Assembly (NCBI GenBank): GCA_035708205.1
Contig: DASSSY010000003.1
Span: 124,001-188,000 of the forward strand
Direction: 5' to 3'
Length of the DNA stretch: 64,000 nucleotides
DNA from: DASSSY01 sp035708205
GTDB lineage: Bacteria; Bacteroidota; Bacteroidia; Chitinophagales; Chitinophagaceae
The notes beneath the pieces were generated by a model. It was not told the origin of the DNA. It worked only from the letters and a program-made list of their open reading frames with translations, and did no database searches. The position numbers and the translations under genes were made by a program. How positions within the stretch are numbered: the first letter of the stretch is position 1; every line of letters starts with the position of its first letter. This document shows positions 35,600 through 43,557 of the stretch, one piece after another.

Positions 35600-35611
35600 C
35601 CCGGAAGAAAA

Positions 35612-35639
35612 AGCGCTCCACAAATGTTTGTGGAGCGCT
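35612..35639 (-). terminator. Terminator hairpin between convergent genes
   Basis: AGCGCTCCACAAA and TTTGTGGAGCGCT form a perfect 13-base inverted repeat around a TG centre. Only on the minus strand does a T run follow (CTTTTTC), so it mainly terminates the minus-strand gene 35666-36049. It may also stop transcripts of the TonB receptor. Confidence 0.8.
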
Positions 35640-35665
35640 GGACTATTCAGTACGGCCTGCTTTGG

Positions 35666-36049
35666 TTATTTGCTCGGTTTAACGTCGTTAACACTGATGG
35701 CTTTCATACCGTTTTTATCGAAAACCGTCCCGGTAACGGCCACGTTATCGGCAGCATAGTCGGACAGCTTTGCGTAAGATTTAGCCTCACTATGATTTTC
35801 AACCAAAAGATAAAGCTGCCCGTCAGCCGTCAGCAAGCCGGCAGGCAGGCCTTTCTTGATACAGCTTTCCGCGCATTTTTTATGGCCGTCGCCATGGGCG
35901 CCATGGTCCATATAGCAGGACAGGTCAACCACTTCGCCTTTTAACGTTTGAGGCGCGGCGGCCGTTTTTTCCTGTGCCGTCGCGTTAACGGATAAAAAGG
36001 CAAGCACGCCGATCAATAAAGGCGTCATTCTTTTTTTAAACGGTGACAT
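35666..36049 (-). CDS. Small exported Cys/His-rich protein
   Basis: 127 residues with a signal peptide ending near NATAQ. The mature part carries a cluster of potential metal ligands: CYMDHGAHGDGHKKCAESC (about residues 45-63: three Cys, three His, one Met), then GLPAGLLTADGQLYLLVEN. The pattern recurs in small periplasmic Bacteroidota proteins of unknown role and suggests metal binding or redox chemistry, but I do not know a proven function. The last 50 residues (VAVTGTVFDKNGMKAISV) look like an OB-type strand set. It has its own terminator. Confidence 0.75.
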   Translation of the reverse strand: MSPFKKRMTPLLIGVLAFLSVNATAQEKTAAAPQTLKGEVVDLSCYMDHGAHGDGHKKCAESCIKKGLPAGLLTADGQLYLLVENHSEAKSYAKLSDYAADNVAVTGTVFDKNGMKAISVNDVKPSK

Positions 36050-36080
36050 TATAAAGAGATTTAGTGTGAAAGAATAAGAA

Positions 36081-36110
36081 GGCTTAATAAAACAAATTTT
36101 TCATTAAGCC
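36081..36110 (-). terminator. Possible terminator of the Nudix gene
   Basis: GGCTTAAT and ATTAAGCC form a perfect 8-pair stem with a 14-base loop. On the minus strand it is followed by a T-rich run (TTCTTATTCTTTC). It lies between the end of the Nudix gene and the start of the next minus-strand gene. Confidence 0.45.
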
Positions 36111-36184
36111 ATGATTGTCCTGTACAAAAATAAATAATAAACCATATAAAGGCGGTCGGGACAAATATTTTAACAGAACGAAAA

Positions 36185-36823
36185 TTATCCGTTGCTCAGG
36201 AATTCCAGCCACAACGCTTCCAGCTCGGAAAGCATCATCGCCGAGGCACCCCAAAGGAAATGCTCTTCATCTATAAGATATCCGGGCGCACGCAGGTCCC
36301 GATCAGGACGGGAGGATGATTTAACGGTCCGCAGGGCCTTTCTTGCTATTATCCCCGGTAAGGAAATGATAATGATCTCGGCCACCTCCGCTTCCGAAGG
36401 CCTGAGCCCTGGCGGACGAACCGGGCTGTAAGCCACGACCGGCAATACTTCAAACCCGCTGGCCGGAATATATAAGGGACTCAGGCGGCCCAAGATCTCA
36501 ACGGTTTCAGCCGGAAGGTTGATTTCCTCGTAAGCCTCGCGCAGGGCGGCGGTTTCCACCGAACTATCCGAAGGCTCAATCTTTCCGCCCGGAAAAGCGA
36601 TCTGGCTGCTATGTATCCTGCCGTCCGCACTTCTTTTAATCAGGATCAACGACCATCCGCCGACCTCGGGAAACAACAATAACAGCACGCTGCTCTTCCG
36701 GGTCGTTTCAGGGATCGGAAAACGCTTCGGGCCGTCCAGCGGCAGCATTTTAACCTGGGCCGCTTTACCTGGTAATGGCTGTGCGAACCTGGCGGCAAGC
36801 CATTCGGAAAACTTTATCAACAA
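36185..36823 (-). CDS. Nudix hydrolase, CoA pyrophosphatase type
   Basis: Hydrolyses nucleoside diphosphates linked to another group, here most likely CoA or acyl-CoA. The Nudix box is complete: GGKIEPSD, then LREAYEEINL (G-x5-E-x7-R-E-x2-E-E). Just upstream, HSSQIAFPGG is the extra motif typical of the NudL/YeaB subgroup (LxxHxGqvaFPGGk). 212 residues, cytoplasmic. Substrate choice is from the motif, not proven. It stands alone on the minus strand, divergent from the protease gene. Confidence 0.9.
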   Translation of the reverse strand: MLIKFSEWLAARFAQPLPGKAAQVKMLPLDGPKRFPIPETTRKSSVLLLLFPEVGGWSLILIKRSADGRIHSSQIAFPGGKIEPSDSSVETAALREAYEEINLPAETVEILGRLSPLYIPASGFEVLPVVAYSPVRPPGLRPSEAEVAEIIIISLPGIIARKALRTVKSSSRPDRDLRAPGYLIDEEHFLWGASAMMLSELEALWLEFLSNG

Positions 36824-36907
36824 CCGGATTTTTTTACTAAATTAGAGCTATTTCCAAACCTAAAAAATAATCTTTAAAAAATTGCAAATAAATCCATCAA
36901 GTTGGTC

Positions 36908-36915
36908 TAATTTTG
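36908..36915 (+). promoter_or_regulatory. -7 promoter element of the processing protease gene
   Basis: TAATTTTG, a perfect TAnnTTTG match 18 bases before the ATG. A TTG at 36882-36884, 23 bases upstream, can serve as the -33 element, making this one of the better complete promoters in the window. Confidence 0.65.
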
Positions 36916-36933
36916 CATATTCTTTTCTAACAC

Positions 36934-38592
36934 ATGTCCCGGCAAACTTCACGGCATCGTAACTTTTGGACGCCCATTTTGTTTTTCCTGCTTCTTATCA
37001 TTGGTGTATTTATCGGGTTTCAGCTGAATAAATATATTGGCGCAAAAAGGCCGATCACAACGGTCATTGAGCGTAATGACCGGCTGGAAGAGCTGATCAA
37101 CCTCATCAACGACCGCTATGTGGATACGGTCAACACCGATTCTTTGTACCAGGATGCCATTACAGGGATATTAGGCCATTTAGACCCCCATACGGTCTAT
37201 ATTCCCGCCTTTGAAGCCGCTGCCATGACCGCCGGCCTGAAAGGGGAATTCAAGGGTATCGGCATTGAAGCGCTGAACATTCAGGACACCTTCAGAATTT
37301 CCAGGATCTGGCCAAACAGCCCGGCGGATGAAGCCGGCCTGCAATTGGGCGACGGCCTTATTGCCATAGATTCCAGCCCTGTGGTCAGCCGTTCCCTCAA
37401 TATCGACGATCTGAAGAAAATGTTTGCGGCCAAAGACCGGTCATCCATGACCCTGGTCATTGCCCGGCCGGGTGATACGGCCATAAAATACCTGACCGTT
37501 AAAAAAGGCATTGTTCCTATATACAGCATTTCGGCTCAATACATGATCAATGACCATACGGGCTACATCCGGATCGCCCGGTTCAGCGCCATCACTTACC
37601 GGGAATTTAAAAAAGCCCTGGGAAAGCTGCAGCATTCGGGGATGAAACAATTGATCCTCGACCTCAGAGGTAATCCCGGCGGCTATGTTGATGCCGCTAC
37701 TGCCATCGCTGACGAATTTTTAAACAACCACCGTTTAATTGTCTATACTAAAGGCCGCAGGACCCCTAGGGAAGATTTTTATGCCGACCAGAACGGTATT
37801 TTTGAAAAAGGCCGCCTGGCGGTCCTGATCGATGCCGGCACCGCTTCCGCCGCCGAAATTCTTACCGGTGCTATCCAGGACTGGGACAGGGGCATTGTCC
37901 TGGGCACACGCTCATTTGGCAAAGGGCTGGTGCAACAGCAATATGAGCTTGGAGACGGCTCACTGCTCCGGCTGACCATTGCCCGCTATTATACCCCCTC
38001 CGGCAGATGCATCCAAAGACCTTATAACAACGGGAAGCTGGCTTATGAACAAGCCTACCTGAAACGCCTGTATCATCCCGAGGATATCAAGGCGCCGGAC
38101 ACTTCGGATGTTGTTCATAAGCAATATTACTCCCTGGTCTTCCACCGCATCCTTTATGGCGGCGGTGGCATCATGCCGGATATCAACATGGCCCAAAACC
38201 CGGCCTTTTCAGAAGAAGATATGCTGAAGATCACTTCAGAGCGCTGGATAGACGATATCATTTTTAATTATTATCTCCGGCATTTCAAAAAGCTAAATGA
38301 GCTGAAATCCGCCAATGCCCTAAGCCGCCAGGCCCAGGTCCCCGATTACGTGCTGGACCAACTGAAATTAAAGGCCGACATGTCCTACCCGGAGGCCGCT
38401 TATATATTATGGCAGAACCCGTTGGCCTTAGATTACCTGCGCCGCCAAATGAAAGCGTCGCTGATCAGGCTTATGCTCGGGGGCAACGCCTATTTCCAGT
38501 TCATAAACCAGAATGATGAGGTTATGAAGAAAGCGGTTAAAACCCTGGACAGCCCGGAGTACCTAACCATTATAGAAGGGAAGGCGGCTTAA
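36934..38592 (+). CDS. C-terminal processing peptidase (S41 family)
   Basis: Membrane-anchored periplasmic serine protease of the CtpA/Prc type. N-terminal anchor helix (FWTPILFFLLLIIGVFIGF), a PDZ domain (about residues 95-180, FKGIGIEALNIQDTFRISRI) and the S41 domain. The Ser-Lys dyad is intact: Ser in GTASAAEIL and Lys in RSFGKGLVQ, spaced 25 residues as in the family. LDLRGNPGGYVDAA is also diagnostic. 552 residues, with an extended C-terminal region typical of Bacteroidota. Its last 30 bases overlap the convergent gene on the minus strand. Natural substrates unknown. Confidence 0.93.
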   Translation: MSRQTSRHRNFWTPILFFLLLIIGVFIGFQLNKYIGAKRPITTVIERNDRLEELINLINDRYVDTVNTDSLYQDAITGILGHLDPHTVYIPAFEAAAMTAGLKGEFKGIGIEALNIQDTFRISRIWPNSPADEAGLQLGDGLIAIDSSPVVSRSLNIDDLKKMFAAKDRSSMTLVIARPGDTAIKYLTVKKGIVPIYSISAQYMINDHTGYIRIARFSAITYREFKKALGKLQHSGMKQLILDLRGNPGGYVDAATAIADEFLNNHRLIVYTKGRRTPREDFYADQNGIFEKGRLAVLIDAGTASAAEILTGAIQDWDRGIVLGTRSFGKGLVQQQYELGDGSLLRLTIARYYTPSGRCIQRPYNNGKLAYEQAYLKRLYHPEDIKAPDTSDVVHKQYYSLVFHRILYGGGGIMPDINMAQNPAFSEEDMLKITSERWIDDIIFNYYLRHFKKLNELKSANALSRQAQVPDYVLDQLKLKADMSYPEAAYILWQNPLALDYLRRQMKASLIRLMLGGNAYFQFINQNDEVMKKAVKTLDSPEYLTIIEGKAA

Positions 38593-39003
38593 CCATTCCA
38601 CATGGCCCTCAGCAACAGCCGCGCAAAAATTCTGCCGGCCGTTGCTGAGCATCCAGTAAGGGCACTGCAACACCTGGTGATAACGCAGTAGCTGCCGCAG
38701 CACATCGTCGGTAATGGATACCTGCGCTTCCTTACATTCAATCAGCATCCAGGGACGCCTGCTACGGTCAAACACGACCATATCATACCGTTTTTTCAAC
38801 CCGTTGACCTTAATTTCCTTTTCAATGGAAATAAGTCCTTTAGGGTAGCCCTGCTGGTCAATAAGGTAATGTAGGAGATTTTGCCGCACCCATTCTTCCG
38901 GCGTCAGGAAAACGTATTTTTTCCGGATAATATCAAAAATATACCGGCCCTGCGTCCTGTCCTGGAACCGGAAATCATAAGCCGGGAACTGAAGACCGAT
39001 CAT
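38563..39003 (-). CDS. HsdR N-terminal-like PD-(D/E)xK protein
   Basis: 146 residues matching the N-terminal nuclease-fold domain of type I restriction subunits (HSDR_N_2), but as a stand-alone protein. The catalytic-type pattern is D in KRYDMVVFD followed by ECK in WMLIECKEAQ, and QLLRYHQVLQCPYWMLSNG completes the domain. No helicase or methylase is nearby, so it is not part of a restriction system. This solo form is common in Bacteroidota, with unknown role. Gene ends overlap the protease gene by 30 bases; its start lies 3 bases after the stop of riboflavin synthase. Confidence 0.85.
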   Translation of the reverse strand: MIGLQFPAYDFRFQDRTQGRYIFDIIRKKYVFLTPEEWVRQNLLHYLIDQQGYPKGLISIEKEIKVNGLKKRYDMVVFDRSRRPWMLIECKEAQVSITDDVLRQLLRYHQVLQCPYWMLSNGRQNFCAAVAEGHVEWLSRLPFYNG

Positions 39004-39006
39004 TGC

Positions 39007-39606
39007 TTAGCTGCCGTGGGTTTGTACTTCGTGCCGGCGAAGGAAATATTTCCCCAAAAGATCATATTCCAGATTGACATTTTGGCCGGCAAGCAAATTT
39101 TTCAGTGAAGTATGCGCCAAAGTGTAAGGGATAATGGTCACTGAAAACCGGTTGATGGCGACATCAAAGGCGGTCAGGCTGACCCCGTTCACGCAAACAG
39201 AACCTTTCTCAATGACCAGGGCGGCAAATTTTCCGGGGAATTCAAAACGCAGAACGCAATTGCCCTCGGTTCCTTCCCGGTTGACGCATACCGCCACGCC
39301 GTCCACATGTCCCTGGACAAGATGACCGTCCAGGCGATCGCCCAGCTTCATGGCACGCTCCAAATTGATCTCCCGGCCTATCGACCATTCGGAAAGATTG
39401 GTTTTTTGGAGCGTTTCGGCAACGGCCGTTACCCAATGCCCCCCTGATGCCGAACTGGTAACCGTCAGGCAAACGCCATCATGCGCAACGGACTGGTCCG
39501 GACGCAATTCATGGCTGATCGGGCTTTCTACAAAAAAATGAATATTATTGTTGTCTTTCTCAACCGATCGTAATATGCCGGTAGCTTCAACGATTCCTGT
39601 AAACAT
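39007..39606 (-). CDS. ribE: Riboflavin synthase, alpha chain
   Basis: Dismutates two 6,7-dimethyl-8-ribityllumazines to riboflavin and the pyrimidine precursor. It begins with the invariant MFTGIVEATG at ATG 39606 (in-frame codons upstream to 39660 lie in the neighbouring gene). Two lumazine-binding barrels follow: the first has VAHDGVCLTVTS and the second GHLVQGHVDGVAV with VCVNGVSLTAFDV. 199 residues, normal for the trimeric enzyme. It is in a minus-strand run with the HsdR-N-like protein downstream and a lipoprotein upstream. Confidence 0.95.
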   Translation of the reverse strand: MFTGIVEATGILRSVEKDNNNIHFFVESPISHELRPDQSVAHDGVCLTVTSSASGGHWVTAVAETLQKTNLSEWSIGREINLERAMKLGDRLDGHLVQGHVDGVAVCVNREGTEGNCVLRFEFPGKFAALVIEKGSVCVNGVSLTAFDVAINRFSVTIIPYTLAHTSLKNLLAGQNVNLEYDLLGKYFLRRHEVQTHGS

Positions 39607-39613
39607 GGATGAT

Positions 39614-40183
39614 CTATAATTTTGTGGCCATGCCTTTATGAAAGCCGGCATGGGTACCAATGACCCGCAGCTGCAGCAGCATGGTATCCTGTCCTGAAAA
39701 TGAAAAGTAAAATTTCCCCGTAGCTGTATCCGCGGATGAGCAAAGCCACTGGCCGGCGTTATGACTATCCATAGAGTCCAGCGTGGCTTGCCCGTATTTA
39801 TCGGCCGTAGCCAGGACGGCCATGCCGTTATCGCACAAGCCGGAAATTCTCAAGTGGCTCAACAGGCTATCCTCGGTAGATACAAAAGATACCGTCCGGA
39901 CGGAGACCGTATTAAAGGTGCTATCAGCATGAAACACCGAATCGGTCATTGTCCATTGCCCCACGAACGCATCAACAGGATACACACACACCGAACTGTC
40001 GGGAATGCCCGGAAAGCCGCGGTTATAATTAACCGCCCGGGGATCGTTACAGTAATGACCGGTCAATCCCGGAGGTAATTGTCTTTTAGGCAAATCCTCC
40101 GGCTTCAGGCAGGAAACCGCCGACACTATAACAATAATGGCCACGATTAACAGCCCTGATTTGAACGATCCGGTTTTCATCAT
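39614..40183 (-). CDS. Lipoprotein of unknown function
   Basis: 189 residues. The N-terminus is a hydrophobic signal ending in VSAVSC, giving a lipid-anchored Cys near residue 25. Next is a short Cys-bounded motif HYCNDPRAVNYNRGFPGIPD...VCVY, which resembles the CxDPxAxNYN...CVY module found in many exported Bacteroidota proteins. The rest is beta-rich, perhaps a lipocalin-like barrel (VGQWTMTDSVFHADSTF), but I cannot name it. Two start codons in a row (40183 or 40180). It ends 7 bases before ribE starts. Confidence 0.72.
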   Translation of the reverse strand: MMKTGSFKSGLLIVAIIVIVSAVSCLKPEDLPKRQLPPGLTGHYCNDPRAVNYNRGFPGIPDSSVCVYPVDAFVGQWTMTDSVFHADSTFNTVSVRTVSFVSTEDSLLSHLRISGLCDNGMAVLATADKYGQATLDSMDSHNAGQWLCSSADTATGKFYFSFSGQDTMLLQLRVIGTHAGFHKGMATKL

Positions 40184-40262
40184 TACAAAAATGGCTTATT
40201 TTTCCATAACGGCAAAGAATTTCCCAGGCAAGGGGCGGAAGGACATCGTCATTGGCGCCCCG

Positions 40263-40802
40263 TTAGGCTTTTTGGGATAACACCAGCTTAGCCTCATTAC
40301 GGATAATATCCAGGCCGATCTCCACCGGTAAGGCTTCCCCATCGCTTTTCATGACATAGTCCAAAACCCGCTGGTGGAGGGCTTTCGCGGAGTCGTCGGG
40401 ATTCAGTGTGGAAGCGATCTGGTTAATCATGGCCATTTCCTGCTCCTTTACGCCCACCACGGTATTCCACACCTGGGTGGATACATAGACCTGCTGCGAC
40501 AAATTGTGCTCAAACTCTTCCTTAATGGAATTGACCAGGGCGTATTGCAGATCCCTTACCGTCATGCCCGGGTGATAAAACCTGGGGATAATGGCCCGAG
40601 GGTGCATCCGCTCCAACAGGACCGTCAGGCGTTCGTAAGCCTGCAACCTCAGCCTTACGGAATCCTGAAGCCCTTCCTGGAAAATGGACAATTGTTTTTT
40701 CCGGGTTTCGGCGATCAGGAATTTATGGACAATAATAGCCGTGGCGATTAAAACGATGAGCGCCGGGATCGTGTACTTCAAAATATCCAGAAGGGTATCC
40801 AT
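40263..40802 (-). CDS. Conserved membrane-anchored protein of unknown function
   Basis: About 179 residues from ATG 40802 (an in-frame ATG at 40826 adds eight residues). One N-terminal membrane helix (YTIPALIVLIATAIIVHKFL) is followed by a mainly helical soluble part with charged heptad-like segments (RKKQLSIFQEGLQDSVRLRL, LTVLLERMHP). I have seen similar single-helix proteins in Bacteroidota, but no function is known to me. Upstream lies the AT-rich leader of the T9SS protein gene. Confidence 0.7.
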   Translation of the reverse strand: MDTLLDILKYTIPALIVLIATAIIVHKFLIAETRKKQLSIFQEGLQDSVRLRLQAYERLTVLLERMHPRAIIPRFYHPGMTVRDLQYALVNSIKEEFEHNLSQQVYVSTQVWNTVVGVKEQEMAMINQIASTLNPDDSAKALHQRVLDYVMKSDGEALPVEIGLDIIRNEAKLVLSQKA

Positions 40803-40935
40803 TGTGATGTTTTTAATGGTGAGCAAATGTACATAAAAAGTCTTCTAAAACAGAAAAGCGGTGATCGGCGTTCCAGCACAATACAAAAACGACCTCACAA
40901 TGCAAATTCAAAATTTTAATTTTTAAAATATTTAG

Positions 40936-40943
40936 TAAATTTG
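40936..40943 (+). promoter_or_regulatory. -7 promoter element of the first T9SS protein
   Basis: TAAATTTG, a perfect TAnnTTTG match in a very AT-rich stretch, about 150 bases before the ATG at 41093. The long leader shows no gene or clear fold. Confidence 0.4.
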
Positions 40944-41092
40944 GTTTCTGAATTACCAAATAATTTAGTATGCACCATCTAAGAAACCATGACCATGATC
41001 CGCCCCGGATTTGTCTTATTGATCAAATATTATGATTAATAAGGGGACATGTGTTATTCATACTATAATTACTTACTCTTAAAATTAAAATA

Positions 41093-43546
41093 ATGAAAGC
41101 TTTAAATACAACAATTTACAACCTCAGAACACAAGCAATAAAGGGCCTGCTCTGTTCAATGATATTGGTATTGGCATTTTCCTTTCCGGCAAGTGCCCTG
41201 ACAATCACAACAAACACATGGTGGACCACCAGCCAAACCATTACAGGAGATTTGGTTATTGATAATAATGCAACATTGGAAATTAGTGGTTCAGCGCTTA
41301 CCTCAACTATACTCACCGTATCCGGAACGATAGATATTAAACCCGGCAGCGAATTGCATATTGATAATAATATACTTGTAAAGGTTGGTGATAAAATAAT
41401 AGTTGAAAGTGCGAATACCTTAAACGGGGTTTCCGCTCAACTAATAGTGGATGGCGTTTCCTGCACACTTACCGCATTAAATACCCAATGGAATGGCATT
41501 GAGGTATGGGGAAATTTAAGTTATGGAATGCAGGGATCGAAAGCTACAGCCGATTTGAGTTACGCTGTTATTGAAAAAGCCGTTACCGGCGTTGCCAACT
41601 ATAATCCCAATATTGATGGTAAAAAAGGAGGCACAATTGAAGCCTATGATGTAACCTTTAAGAATAATAAAACGGCGGTTTCCATTAAAGAAAACTCCAC
41701 CTATTACATGACTTCACAAAATGGACCGGCAGTAGCAGTCCCCACAAACAATGCCAGCAACTTTAAAGAATGCCAGTTCCTGCTCACCACAACCGACAAT
41801 CCGTTTTATCCGTCTTCGGCAACATCATTTAATTTGAACGATATGGTCGATATTTGGGACGCTAAAGGTATAAGTATCTTAGGATGCACCTTCAACGATG
41901 GCACAGGACAAGGCGTCACTAATGGCATTAGGGCATTAAATTCTGACATCAGGGTCGGGCCAAGCTTTATCCCTATCTCCTGGAATTGGGGCTATGGTTA
42001 TTTGCCCAACCCCACGACCTTTACCCATACCAATGTCGCCATCAGTGCTTCCGGGCCGGGTACTTTTAACCGGATCCTGGTACAACAAGCAAATATCAAT
42101 GATAACCACAAAGGGGTTCAATTAAATAATGAACAAAATGCGGTTTTGATTAATAATATTATTTCTCAAATAGGCCAATCATATAATTCTAACCCTCATG
42201 GTCTTGAAATATTAAATGGTAGTTCCGGAATTACAGTAGAAAGCAATCAAATAAATGGCGTAAATAACGAGGTTACTGGAATATATGTTAATAATGCGGG
42301 CGAAGCAAATAATGAGATTTATAGAAACACCATACATAATTATAAAAATGGGATTTTTATGGAAGGAGTTAACGGTGCATCTTATACTTCACCTAACGGC
42401 TTACCCACATCTCAAGGACTAAAAATTATTTGCAATGACTTAAATAATAATAATATTGTAAATTCTGTAGGTGTAACAATAGGTGGAACAGCGGCATTTT
42501 ACCAGGGAATACCTATTGCTAACCCAAATACAAGCTGGTCATGGAAAGCTGCAGGAAACATATTTGAGCCATTATCTCTTCATGATCCTCAATTTGAAAG
42601 GCTACCAAATAGCGATCCTTTTATTTATTTTTGTTATCCCAATAACACTCCTGAATTCCCCGGATATAATTTAAACTATAATTTCACATGGAGCGATTAT
42701 GATAATAACTGTCCGGTCCAACAACGACCTGTTATTGTCCCACAAAGCGTTCCCACGATTTTAGCTAATATCGAACGACAAATCAACCAGTTCAATACCC
42801 TTGAATCCCCAAGCCGTTCCGACAGCATTCAGCTTGCCGGGTTAATACAATGGCATCAGAAACTAATTGATTCTGCTCTTTATACCTTTATGTATAACGA
42901 CAGCCTTGAAGTTCGGTACGACAGCATGGCCTGGGTGCTGGAACAGGTGCATTATGATTATACGAACCAGGTAAGGCTGGCGGGCGTATATTTAACCCAA
43001 TTACGTTATGCGGATGCCATTAATTTATTGCATAATATCCACACCGAATATACTTTAAATGAAGACCAGATAACAGACTTGAACAATATGGCCGATATGT
43101 ATGCGGTTATTGATTCTTTAGTGCATAATGGAGACGATTGGAACGCATTAACAGACAACATGCGCCAGGAAGTTTATGATGTTGCCAACCAATCAGGTGT
43201 TTACGGTACCGCTGTGGCTATTTATTTACTTCAACGTTATGAAAACTACTGCTATGATCCCCAGGTTGCGACCGCGACAGAGTCTTTCCAAACTCAAAGC
43301 CTGAATTTTGACGCTGCTAAGGCGCAAAAAATATATCCCAATCCCACAAAAGGTATCTTATATGTCGATTGGAAAAACAATGCGACAGCAGCATTCTATA
43401 ACCTCAAAGGGGCCCAAATATTAGATATGGATCTGCATAAAGGACTCAATGAGCTCAACATTCAACATCTGGATGCGGGTATTTATTTTGTGCAGATCAA
43501 AGAAAACGGTCAAACGGTTTACCGGCAAAAGATCATCAAAAAATAG
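41093..43546 (+). CDS. Secreted parallel beta-helix-like protein with T9SS sorting domain
   Basis: 817 residues. Signal peptide (ILVLAFSFPASA), then a region rich in Asn, Ile and Val with short repeated strand-turn units (LVIDNNATLEIS, INDNHKGVQLNNEQNAVLIN, ITVESNQINGVNNEVTGIYV), as in right-handed beta-helix surface proteins. A helical segment (about 565-690) follows, and the last 75 residues form a type A T9SS sorting domain (QKIYPNPTKGILYVDW ... GLNELNIQHLDAGIYFVQI). It is therefore secreted across the outer membrane and probably attached to the surface. The middle (about 42,130-42,700) is far more AT-rich than either end. Binding target unknown. Confidence 0.82.
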   Translation: MKALNTTIYNLRTQAIKGLLCSMILVLAFSFPASALTITTNTWWTTSQTITGDLVIDNNATLEISGSALTSTILTVSGTIDIKPGSELHIDNNILVKVGDKIIVESANTLNGVSAQLIVDGVSCTLTALNTQWNGIEVWGNLSYGMQGSKATADLSYAVIEKAVTGVANYNPNIDGKKGGTIEAYDVTFKNNKTAVSIKENSTYYMTSQNGPAVAVPTNNASNFKECQFLLTTTDNPFYPSSATSFNLNDMVDIWDAKGISILGCTFNDGTGQGVTNGIRALNSDIRVGPSFIPISWNWGYGYLPNPTTFTHTNVAISASGPGTFNRILVQQANINDNHKGVQLNNEQNAVLINNIISQIGQSYNSNPHGLEILNGSSGITVESNQINGVNNEVTGIYVNNAGEANNEIYRNTIHNYKNGIFMEGVNGASYTSPNGLPTSQGLKIICNDLNNNNIVNSVGVTIGGTAAFYQGIPIANPNTSWSWKAAGNIFEPLSLHDPQFERLPNSDPFIYFCYPNNTPEFPGYNLNYNFTWSDYDNNCPVQQRPVIVPQSVPTILANIERQINQFNTLESPSRSDSIQLAGLIQWHQKLIDSALYTFMYNDSLEVRYDSMAWVLEQVHYDYTNQVRLAGVYLTQLRYADAINLLHNIHTEYTLNEDQITDLNNMADMYAVIDSLVHNGDDWNALTDNMRQEVYDVANQSGVYGTAVAIYLLQRYENYCYDPQVATATESFQTQSLNFDAAKAQKIYPNPTKGILYVDWKNNATAAFYNLKGAQILDMDLHKGLNELNIQHLDAGIYFVQIKENGQTVYRQKIIKK

Positions 43547-43557
43547 GAGATATTCAA

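Noticed and set aside
38563..39003. A type I restriction system
   Set aside because: Only an N-terminal nuclease-like domain is present as a complete short gene. No helicase, methylase or specificity subunit is in the window.
39616..39623. A perfect TAATTTTG box on the plus strand
   Set aside because: It lies at the 3' end of a minus-strand gene with no plus-strand gene downstream, so it is a chance match.
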